A DNA stretch of 17,346 nucleotides. It comes from Acidobacteriota bacterium (GTDB lineage Bacteria > Acidobacteriota > UBA890). The DNA is taken from NCBI GenBank assembly GCA_022563115.1, contig JADFNY010000018.1, forward strand, positions 1 through 17,346, in the 5' to 3' direction. Below are positions 1 to 5,675 of this stretch, one piece after another. Positions within the stretch are counted from its first letter, which is position 1. Each line of letters begins with the position of its first letter. A program made the position numbers and the translations under genes. Below the pieces are notes generated by a model that had not been told where the DNA came from, searched no databases, and saw only the letters and a program-made list of their open reading frames with translations.

Positions 1-1
1 C

Positions 2-592
2 CTCGAGGGCGGCTACGACGCCGGCGCCGTCGACGCGATCGCCGAAGGGCTACGCAGCCCTTCGGCGGTGGGCCGCAAGGCGCTTTTGGTGCGCATTCCG
101 CCGATCGAGCGCGATGGCCCGGAGGTGACCCGATCGCGGGTGCGGGAGATCCTCGACACGGGGGCCGACGGTGTCGTATTTCCGCACATCGGAAGCCCGG
201 AAGAAGCTCGCCTGGCGGTGAGCTTCATGACCGAGGCCGGCGCCGATCTGTGGTCGTCTTCGAATCCCGCTGGCGAGAAGATCGCCATGATCATGATCGA
301 GGACCCCGATTCGCTGTCGCGGGTCGAAGAGACGGCCACCGTCCTGGGCATCGGTGTCCTCGCCTGCGGCATCGGCAGCCTCACCGGTGCCCTCGGCGGC
401 GACCGCGAGGCGGCGGAGGCCGGGAATCAGAGGGTGCTGGCCTCGGCCAAGAGGATCGGCGCCGCCGACATGATCACCGCTACTTCGAACGACGTCGCCG
501 GACGCGTCGAGGAGGGCTTCCTGGCCCTGCTCATGCAGGGCGCGAGCGCCGACCAAGCCATCGAGATCGGTCGCGCGGCGGCAGGACGCTAG
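2..592 (+). CDS. HpcH/HpaI-type aldolase/citrate lyase family protein, 5' truncated by the window edge
   Basis: The reading frame is open from the first complete codon at position 2, so the true start lies outside; 196 codons are visible and roughly 60-70 N-terminal residues of a typical ~260-residue family member are missing. Seen: LLVRIP (the conserved VRxP segment), then GADGVVFPHIGSPEEA, the usual GADGVxxPxxxxxEEA motif of this TIM-barrel family, then MIMIEDPDSL, which carries the metal-binding Glu (codon 299-301). The family cleaves or condenses 2-keto-3-hydroxy acids through a pyruvate enolate held by a divalent metal, in the cytoplasm. Oddity: the second metal ligand normally sits in a GPxDL motif; here the aligned segment reads GIGSL, with Ser (377-379) at the Asp position, so activity may be altered. 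Substrate cannot be inferred. A downstream GTG at 68 is in frame but would cut into the conserved domain. Confidence 0.82.
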   Translation, partial: LEGGYDAGAVDAIAEGLRSPSAVGRKALLVRIPPIERDGPEVTRSRVREILDTGADGVVFPHIGSPEEARLAVSFMTEAGADLWSSSNPAGEKIAMIMIEDPDSLSRVEETATVLGIGVLACGIGSLTGALGGDREAAEAGNQRVLASAKRIGAADMITATSNDVAGRVEEGFLALLMQGASADQAIEIGRAAAGR

Positions 593-639
593 CAGGTCGT
601 GGTGAACGTGTGACGGGCACGTTCACGGCACCCTGCTAG
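589..639 (+). terminator. Long hairpin overlapping the aldolase stop codon
   Basis: Outer arms CTAGCAGG (589-596) and CCTGCTAG (632-639) pair perfectly. A 3-bp continuation is 599-601 with 629-631, and the inner perfect 9-bp stem is GTGAACGTG (602-610) with CACGTTCAC (618-626) around a 7-nt loop. The outer left arm contains the TAG stop of the aldolase. No T-tract follows, so it may be a factor-dependent or processing hairpin rather than a classical intrinsic terminator. The right arm is also the end of the dispersed repeat seen elsewhere in the window. Confidence 0.55.
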
Positions 640-648
640 GGGTCGCGG

Positions 649-678
649 TTGTCCCGAACACGCGGCGGAAGGTAGATT
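649..678 (+). promoter_or_regulatory. Candidate sigma-70-type promoter for the lectin-like gene
   Basis: TTGTCC (649-654) and TAGATT (673-678) are separated by 18 bp, each matching 4 of 6 consensus bases. The predicted transcript would start near 685, at a small stem CCCGTC (684-689)/GACGGG (699-704) lying just before the Shine-Dalgarno. Weak evidence, position-consistent only. Confidence 0.3.
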
Positions 679-726
679 CCTGTCCCGTCCTCGTCGACGA
701 CGGGTACTAACCGAGGGAGGCTTCCC

Positions 727-1365
727 GTGAAGAACACCCGTATCTTGTTGCTTGTGGTCCTGCTGGTCGCGCTGGGCTCCAGCGTCGGATGGGCGCAAGA
801 CGCCCAGATGACTTTCTTTATCACCAGCGCCGGTTCCGGCAACGGCGCCGACCTTGGTGGCCTGGAGGGCGCGGATCGTCAATGCCAGGCGCTCGCGTCG
901 GCGGTCGGCGCCGGTGACAAGACCTGGCGTGCCTACTTGAGCACCACCGGGTCCGGCGGCGTCGACGCCCGCGACCGTATCGGGCCCGGTCCCTGGTACA
1001 ACTTCAGCGGCGTCATGGTGGCCGAGACCCTCGACGCGCTCCATGGTGACAACAACCTCACCAAGGAGACGATCCTCACCGAGAAGGGCAACGTGTCGAA
1101 CGGTCGCGGCGACGACCCCAACATGCACGACATCCTGACCGGTTCCGGTCTCGACGGAACGGCGCCGGCGGACGAGGGTGACACGACGTGCGGAAACTGG
1201 ACCAGCAGCGGGGAGGGCAGCGCCCTCGTCGGCCATCACGATCGGCAGGGTGGCGGTGCCAACCCGACGTCGTGGAACTCGGCGCACGCCTCCCGCGGCT
1301 GCAGCCAGGAGAATCTCCAGGCGACCGGCGGCAACGGGTTCTTCTACTGCTTCGCGACCCGGTAG
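727..1365 (+). CDS. Secreted lectin-like protein of unassigned function
   Basis: 212 residues from a GTG start at 727, chosen because a strong GAGGGAGG (713-720) precedes it by 6 nt and it gives a clean signal peptide (charged MKNTR, hydrophobic stretch to about residue 20, cleavage near GWA-QD). The mature part starts MTFFITSAGSGNGADLGGLE, then shows WRAYLST (67-73), DRIGPGPWYN, a segment around DPNMHDILTGS, TTCGNWTSS, and ends SWNSAHASRGC and FFYCF. I recognise this as a widespread secreted bacterial family often labelled lectin or endostatin/C-type-lectin-like; that is recall, not a search. The mature protein has exactly four cysteines (53, 155, 192, 208), enough for two disulfides, which fits export. 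No enzymatic motif is seen. It converges on the next gene across a shared terminator and appears monocistronic. Confidence 0.8.
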   Translation: MKNTRILLLVVLLVALGSSVGWAQDAQMTFFITSAGSGNGADLGGLEGADRQCQALASAVGAGDKTWRAYLSTTGSGGVDARDRIGPGPWYNFSGVMVAETLDALHGDNNLTKETILTEKGNVSNGRGDDPNMHDILTGSGLDGTAPADEGDTTCGNWTSSGEGSALVGHHDRQGGGANPTSWNSAHASRGCSQENLQATGGNGFFYCFATR

Positions 1366-1383
1366 CGAAGCCCCGCCGCAACG

Positions 1384-1415
1384 GCGCCCCCGGGAGTTTT
1401 TCAGCACGCAGCTAG
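1384..1415 (+). repeat. Dispersed intergenic repeat, copy A
   Basis: This 32-nt stretch begins GCGCCCCCGGGAG and ends CAGCACGCAGCTAG. It matches the reverse strand of 7622-7653 at 27 of 32 positions by direct alignment, and its core matches 12909-12929. It lies just after the lectin-like gene and before the bidirectional terminator. Confidence 0.7.
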
Positions 1416-1421
1416 ACAGAG

Positions 1422-1456
1422 AAAGGCCCCGCCCGACTTGCCGGGCGGGGCCTTTT
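1422..1456. terminator. Bidirectional intrinsic terminator between convergent genes
   Basis: A perfect 14-bp stem, AAAGGCCCCGCCCG (1422-1435) with CGGGCGGGGCCTTT (1442-1455), encloses a 6-nt loop. It has A-rich and T-rich flanks on both sides (TTTT at 1453-1456). It ends 3 bp before the stop codon of the minus-strand NHL gene and about 60 bp after the plus-strand lectin-like gene, so it can serve both. Confidence 0.92.
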
Positions 1457-1458
1457 CG

Positions 1459-2745
1459 TCAGCGCTTGTCAGCCGGCCAAGCAGAGACGTAGTCGGAGCC
1501 GGGCGGTATCGACCCCATGCCCATGAAGATGAACTTCTGCACCCGCTTACCCTCGTAGGTTTCGGTCGTGTAGATGTTGCCCTGCGAGTCGGTGTCGATG
1601 CTGTGCACGGCGAAAAACTGGCCGGGCTGGCGGCCGCCGTCGCCGAAGCTGTAGAGGATCTCCATGCTGGCGCGATCGATGACGTAGACCCTCATGTTCT
1701 GGCCGTCGGCCAGGTACAGGAAACGCTGCTCGTCGTCGGGAGAGAAGGCGATGTCCCAGGTCGAGCCCTGCGATAGCGTCTCGGGGGCGATGATCACCTC
1801 GTTGACGAACGTGCCGTCGGGCTGGAAGACCTGGATTCGGTCGGCGGCGCGGTCGCAGACGTACAGCAGGCGGTCGTTGGACATGTCGGCGCAGTGCACC
1901 GGCCCGCGGAACTGCCGCGCCGGCGGGTCGCCCGGAACGTAGCTCCCTTGGTTGGAGGCTACCTCGTCGTCGGGCTCGTTGCCGTAGGCGCCCCAAAGGC
2001 GCTTGAACTCGCCGCTGTCGGCGTCGAGGACGATGACACGGCGGTTCAGGTAGCCGTCGGCCAGGTAGACCTCGTTTTCCACCGGGTCGACGAACACTTT
2101 GGCGATGCGGCCGAAGTTCTCGGTGTCGAAGCTATTGCGCTGCGCCCGGCCGCCGCCTTCCGGGAGCCTGGCACCCTTGCGGCCCACCTGCATCAGGAAC
2201 TCCCCGGCTCTGGAGAACTTCAAGAGGTGCGAGTCCGAACCGCCGTTGCCGCCGATCCAGACGTTGTCCATGTGGTCGACCTCGATGCCGTGATTCGAAT
2301 CGGGCCACTCGTACTCACCCGATTCGACCGGGCCGCCCCACGAATCGACCAGGTTGCCGTCCGGGTCGAATTCCAGGATGGGCGGGGCCGGAACACAGCA
2401 TTCGCTCACCGGCGGGTCCTGCGCGGCGCCAACCTCGGTGCGAGCGGCGAACTGGTCGGGGGTGTTACGGTGAACGATGTACACGTGGTCGCGTGAATCG
2501 ACCGCGACGCCGATGGTGGCACCGAGGAGCCAGTGGTTCGGTAGCGGCTTGGGCCAGAAGGGATCGACCTCGAACAACGGCACCTCGTCGGGGGCCGCGG
2601 CGGCGATCGCCGCGGCTCCGTTTGCGGGCGCCGTCGCCGCCCCCGCTCCCGCGGGTTCGGCGGCTCCGTTCGTGCACGCCTGAACGATACCGAGGGCGAA
2701 AATCGCCGCCACCATTGCCACGCCAACAAGCAGATTGCGCCTCAT
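1459..2745 (-). CDS. NHL-repeat beta-propeller lipoprotein
   Basis: 428 residues. The start at 2745 is chosen over upstream in-frame codons because GGAGGA (2751-2756, minus strand) lies 5 nt before it and it opens a lipoprotein signal (MRRNLLVGVA, hydrophobic core, lipobox VQAC with Cys24). An Ala/Pro/Gly-rich linker to about residue 55 tethers the domain to the membrane. The rest is a propeller with NHL-like strands: FEVDPFWPKPLPNHWLLG, IGVAVDSRDHVYIVHRN, ILEFDPDGNLVDSWGGP, GIEVDHMDNVWIGG, LLKFSRAGEFLMQVG, KVFVDPVENEVYLADGY, RIQVFQPDGTFV and SIDTDSQGNIYTTET. The fold is shared with peptidyl-alpha-hydroxyglycine amidating lyases, but most bacterial members have no known reaction. A vicinal Cys-Cys pair (ECCVP) is present. 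Convergent with the lectin-like gene, divergent from the HupE-like gene. Confidence 0.87.
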   Translation of the reverse strand: MRRNLLVGVAMVAAIFALGIVQACTNGAAEPAGAGAATAPANGAAAIAAAAPDEVPLFEVDPFWPKPLPNHWLLGATIGVAVDSRDHVYIVHRNTPDQFAARTEVGAAQDPPVSECCVPAPPILEFDPDGNLVDSWGGPVESGEYEWPDSNHGIEVDHMDNVWIGGNGGSDSHLLKFSRAGEFLMQVGRKGARLPEGGGRAQRNSFDTENFGRIAKVFVDPVENEVYLADGYLNRRVIVLDADSGEFKRLWGAYGNEPDDEVASNQGSYVPGDPPARQFRGPVHCADMSNDRLLYVCDRAADRIQVFQPDGTFVNEVIIAPETLSQGSTWDIAFSPDDEQRFLYLADGQNMRVYVIDRASMEILYSFGDGGRQPGQFFAVHSIDTDSQGNIYTTETYEGKRVQKFIFMGMGSIPPGSDYVSAWPADKR

Positions 2746-2768
2746 GTGATTCCTCCGATGGCCGCCGG

Positions 2769-2822
2769 TGAGCCCTTTATCGGGCTCAAAGCAGAGCAGT
2801 ATACTTCCTGTCGCTTCGCTAA
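2769..2822. promoter_or_regulatory. Divergent promoter region with palindromic -10 and stem-loop
   Basis: The 127-bp gap between divergent genes holds AGTATACT (2798-2805), a palindrome that reads TATACT, a 5/6 match to the -10 consensus, on both strands. On the plus strand TTATCG (2777-2782) sits 17 bp upstream as a weak -35; the minus strand has no good -35. A perfect 7-bp hairpin TGAGCCC (2769-2775)/GGGCTCA (2782-2788) would fall at the very 5' end of the minus transcript and overlaps the plus -35. It could also be a repressor operator. Confidence 0.35.
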
Positions 2823-2872
2823 CCGCGCATAGGCTACGCAGTTTTTCGACGTTCGTCCAGTGAGGAAACGCC

Positions 2873-4237
2873 GTGATATCGATCCGACGCCGGTTCGTTC
2901 GTACCACGCTCGTCGCCGCCATCCTCGCGGCCGCGTCGCTCGCGTTGCCCTCGGTGTCGGTGGCCCACGACATCGCTTCGGACGTCACCATCCAGGCTTT
3001 CGTCAAGCCGGATGGGCAGCGGCTCTATTTCCTCGTCCGGGTGCCGCTGGAGGCGATGCAGGACTTCGAGTTTCCGCAGTTCGGCCGCGGCTACATCGAC
3101 ATCGAGGCGGCCGATTCGATGCTGCGCGACGCGGCAATCTGGTGGATCTCCAACAACGTCGACTTGTACGAGGACGGCACCCTCTTGATCGACGAAAAGA
3201 TATCCGCCGTCCGCATCTCGCTGCCGTCCGATCGGTCGTTTCGCTCGTACGAGGAAGCCTTCGCCAACGTCACCGGCCCGCCGCTGTCCGGGCGCCCTCA
3301 GCTGCCCTGGCAGCAGGCCTTGCTCGAGGTGTTGTTCGAGTACCCGATCGAGAACGACGCGGCGCGCTTTTCCATCGATCCGAAGCTCGCCAGGCTCGGC
3401 ATCCGCACCACCACCGTCGTGCGCTTTGCCGCACCGGACAAGCCGGAGCGGGTCTACCAGTTCAGCGGTGACCCCGGACTCGTGAACCTCGATCCGAGCT
3501 TTTTCCAGGCGGTCTATCGTTTCGTCGAGCTCGGTTTCTTCCACATCCTCGACGGCCTCGACCACCTGCTCTTCTTGCTCTGCCTGGTGGTCCCGATCCG
3601 CAATTTCCGCAAGCTCGTGCCGATCGTCACGTCGTTTACCGTGGCGCACTCGATCACGCTGTTTGCCTCGGCGTTCGCTCTAGCGCCGAGCTCGCTGTGG
3701 TTTCCGCCCCTCATCGAGATGCTGATCGCCGTGTCGATCGTGTACATGGCGTTTGAGAACATCGTCGGCGCCAATCTCGATCGCCGCTGGCTGCTAGCCT
3801 TCGCCTTCGGCCTGGTGCACGGATTCGGGTTTTCGTTCGTGTTGCGTGAGACGCTGCAGTTCGCCGGCTCGCACCTGATTACGTCGCTGCTCGCCTTCAA
3901 CCTGGGGGTGGAGATCGGCCAGCTCTTCATCCTGGCGATTGCCGTCCCGGCGCTCGCCTGGGGCTTTCGCCACGTCGTCGCCGAGCGCATGGGAACGATT
4001 CTGTTGTCTGCGTTGGTGGCCCACAGCGCCTGGCACTGGATGAGCGAGCGCTGGGGGCAGCTGCGGGCGTATTCGTTCTACTGGCCGGCCCTCGACATGG
4101 AGTTGTTCGTCGCCCTGATGCGCTGGGCGATGCTGCTGCTGATCCTGGCGGGGGCCGTTTGGCTGTTGTTCGTTCTGTTCGGGCGGTTTGGGGCGGCGGG
4201 CGTTGAGAGCCGGGAGCCATCACCGGCGGAGGAGTAG
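2873..4237 (+). CDS. HupE/UreJ-family membrane protein with a periplasmic N-terminal domain
   Basis: 454 residues from a GTG at 2873, preceded by GAGGAA (2862-2867) with 5-nt spacing. A signal-like segment (to about residue 31) is followed by an extracytoplasmic domain of about 180 residues, then about six to seven membrane helices from residue ~215. The membrane part shows the family motifs FFHILDGLDHLLFL (His224, Asp227, Asp230, His231), TSFTVAHS (253-260), FENIVG, LVHGFGFSF (His316), AFNLGVEIGQL (341-351) and AHSAWHW (383-389). The family is thought to move metal ions such as nickel; the conserved His/Asp residues fit that, but the substrate is inference. No hydrogenase or urease genes are nearby, so a hydrogenase-accessory role is not supported here. 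Probably transcribed alone from the divergent region. Confidence 0.85.
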   Translation: MISIRRRFVRTTLVAAILAAASLALPSVSVAHDIASDVTIQAFVKPDGQRLYFLVRVPLEAMQDFEFPQFGRGYIDIEAADSMLRDAAIWWISNNVDLYEDGTLLIDEKISAVRISLPSDRSFRSYEEAFANVTGPPLSGRPQLPWQQALLEVLFEYPIENDAARFSIDPKLARLGIRTTTVVRFAAPDKPERVYQFSGDPGLVNLDPSFFQAVYRFVELGFFHILDGLDHLLFLLCLVVPIRNFRKLVPIVTSFTVAHSITLFASAFALAPSSLWFPPLIEMLIAVSIVYMAFENIVGANLDRRWLLAFAFGLVHGFGFSFVLRETLQFAGSHLITSLLAFNLGVEIGQLFILAIAVPALAWGFRHVVAERMGTILLSALVAHSAWHWMSERWGQLRAYSFYWPALDMELFVALMRWAMLLLILAGAVWLLFVLFGRFGAAGVESREPSPAEE

Positions 4238-4249
4238 CGGCGGCCGCTA
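4235..4249 (+). terminator. Short hairpin at the HupE-like stop codon
   Basis: TAGCGG (4235-4240) pairs with CCGCTA (4244-4249) around a 3-nt loop, starting in the stop codon itself. A second palindrome GGGCTAGCCC (4253-4262) follows directly. There is no T-tract, so termination is only suggested. Confidence 0.3.
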
Positions 4250-4343
4250 TGGGGCTAGCCCATGGACGTCGGATCGATCTCCCGCTAGGATCCCGAGGTC
4301 GAAACCGCCCCCTAACGCGTACTCGGTCTGTCGGAGGCCTGCC

Positions 4344-5381
4344 ATGACACGTTCACGTAGACTCACGTTTCTCGCCACGATTGGGCTCCTGGTTACTTTC
4401 GGGGTCGCTGCCTACGGGCAAAACAGCGCTCCCAACGACTACCGGGCCGCAGGGGAGTCCTGGGGAGAGCTCCCGGGCGGCAGGACGTGGGGCGCAACGA
4501 GCTCCGTGTTTCCGGCCACGGACGGGAGCGGTGACATCTGGGTCGGCGAGCGGTGCGGGGCCAACAGCTGTGCCGAGGCGCCCGACATCGACCCGATCGT
4601 GCGCTTCACCGCGGATGGAGAAGTGGTGACGAGCTTTGGCGCCGGCCTCGTTCGGTGGCCACACGGTATGTTCGTCGACGTCGACAACAACGTCTGGGTT
4701 GCCGACGCTTTTGGCATCAGCCTCCGCGGTGGCGACGGAGCCACCGCCGGCCACACGGTCCTCAAGTTCAGCCCCGAGGGTGAACTCCTGTTGACCCTGG
4801 GGCAGCCGGGTGTGTCCGGCAGCGGCGAGGACACGTTCCAGCAGCCTTCTGACGTCCTGGTGGCCCCGAACGGCGACATCTTTGTCGCCGACGGCCACGG
4901 CGCCGGTGGCAACAACCGCATCGTCAAGTTCTCCAGCGACGGTACGTTCTTGATGCAGTGGGGCGAAACCGGCGGCGAGAACGGCGAGTTTCGCGATCCG
5001 CACGCCCTGGCGATGGACTCGCAGGGTCGTCTGTACGTCGGCGACCGCTCCAACAGCCGTCTCCAGATCTTCACCCAGGACGGCGAGCACATCGCCACCT
5101 GGACCCAGTTCGGCCGGCCGAGCGGCCTGTTCATCACGCCGGGCGACGTTCTTTACTCGGCGGATTCCGAGTCCAACGCGGGCAGCAATCCGGGCTGGAA
5201 ACGCGGCATCCGCATCGGCTCGGTGACCGACGGATTCGTAACCAACTTCATTCCCGATCCGAACCCCAACCAGGACACGAGCGGCACGAGCGCCGGCGAG
5301 GGCGTCGCGGTGGATGCGATGGGCAACGTGTACAGCGCCGAGGTCGGCCCGCGGAAGATGATGAAGTACGTCAAACGCTAG
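4344..5381 (+). CDS. Secreted NHL-repeat beta-propeller protein
   Basis: 345 residues. The ATG at 4344 is preferred over an upstream in-frame start because GGAGG (4333-4337) precedes it by 6 nt and it exposes a signal peptide (MTRSRRLTFLATIGLLVTFG, cleavage near AAYG-QN). There is no lipobox Cys, so a soluble exported form is likely, unlike the lipid-anchored NHL protein at 1459-2745. Blades visible: DIWVGERCG, IVRFTADGEVVTSFG, GMFVDVDNNVWVADA, VLKFSPEGELLLTLG, DVLVAPNGDIFVADG, IVKFSSDGTFLMQWG, ALAMDSQGRLYVGDR, LQIFTQDGEHIATW and GVAVDAMGNVYSAEVG. This is a near-complete six-bladed propeller. Similar proteins include peptidylglycine alpha-amidating lyase domains, but catalytic residues cannot be assigned from the sequence alone. 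Possibly a paralogue of the NHL lipoprotein upstream. Confidence 0.87.
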   Translation: MTRSRRLTFLATIGLLVTFGVAAYGQNSAPNDYRAAGESWGELPGGRTWGATSSVFPATDGSGDIWVGERCGANSCAEAPDIDPIVRFTADGEVVTSFGAGLVRWPHGMFVDVDNNVWVADAFGISLRGGDGATAGHTVLKFSPEGELLLTLGQPGVSGSGEDTFQQPSDVLVAPNGDIFVADGHGAGGNNRIVKFSSDGTFLMQWGETGGENGEFRDPHALAMDSQGRLYVGDRSNSRLQIFTQDGEHIATWTQFGRPSGLFITPGDVLYSADSESNAGSNPGWKRGIRIGSVTDGFVTNFIPDPNPNQDTSGTSAGEGVAVDAMGNVYSAEVGPRKMMKYVKR

Positions 5382-5597
5382 TTGGCGGGCCTCGTAGCCG
5401 CCGCGGCAGTTCCAGGAAGCCGGAGTAGCCGGTACCTTCGAAGCTGCCGGCACAGCTTTCGGAGAGTTCTGCGGCACCTGCATGAGGTGTCACCGCCAGT
5501 ACCGTGAGCGCGACGTGGACGGCGACTGGCAGATCAAGAGTCGGGATCCTGACCGCGATCTGACGATCCGGCGATCGGCGGCGTGCTGAGGGCACCC
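5382..5597. other. Intergenic stretch without a convincing gene
   Basis: These bases separate the secreted NHL gene from the ABC-F promoter. A minus-strand frame of 74 codons (5371-5595, GTG start) contains a hydrophobic run ending near HAGAAE that looks faintly like a signal peptide. It overlaps the NHL stop, lacks a ribosome site, and I recognise no family. The stretch ends with GCACCCTGCTA (5592-5602), a fragment of the dispersed repeat. It could hold a decayed gene; I see nothing firmer. Confidence 0.4.
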
Positions 5598-5602
5598 TGC
5601 TA
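5592..5602 (+). repeat. Terminal fragment of the dispersed repeat
   Basis: GCACCCTGCTA is identical to 628-638 and one base different from the matching end of the minus-strand copy at 7622-7653. Here its last bases form part of the extended -10 promoter of the ABC-F gene. Confidence 0.45.
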
Positions 5603-5606
5603 AAAT
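5598..5606 (+). promoter_or_regulatory. Extended -10 promoter for the ABC-F gene
   Basis: TGCTAAAAT matches the extended -10 form TGnTAnAAT closely; no -35 match is seen, which extended -10 promoters tolerate. The predicted start is about 5612-5613, at the foot of the following hairpin, giving a leader of about 63 nt. Confidence 0.5.
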
Positions 5607-5609
5607 ATC

Positions 5610-5655
5610 GGGGCGGGAACGCCGCGGCTTGGCGTTCCCGCCCCCGTTCTTTTTT
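5610..5655 (+). terminator. Intrinsic terminator or attenuator hairpin in front of the ABC-F start
   Basis: A perfect 14-bp stem, GGGGCGGGAACGCC (5610-5623) with GGCGTTCCCGCCCC (5631-5644), encloses a 7-nt loop and is followed by GTTC and six T (5650-5655). It lies 20 nt before the ABC-F ATG and 229 bp after the NHL stop. It can end transcription from upstream. Any transcript reaching the ABC-F gene must initiate in or before this hairpin and read through it, unless an unseen promoter lies in the last 20 nt. Confidence 0.85.
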
Positions 5656-5675
5656 GCCTGCACCACTCTGCCTCC

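Noticed and set aside
1384..1456. Complete insertion sequence or transposon end pair
   Set aside because: No transposase gene, terminal inverted repeat pair or target duplication is visible; only the short repeat is supported.
2873..4237. Hydrogenase or urease accessory locus
   Set aside because: The HupE/UreJ-like protein stands alone; no structural or maturation genes for either enzyme are within the window, and the family is often found without them.
5371..5595. Small secreted protein of 74 residues on the minus strand
   Set aside because: GTG start without a ribosome site, overlap with the NHL stop region, and no recognisable domain; the signal-like run alone is not enough.
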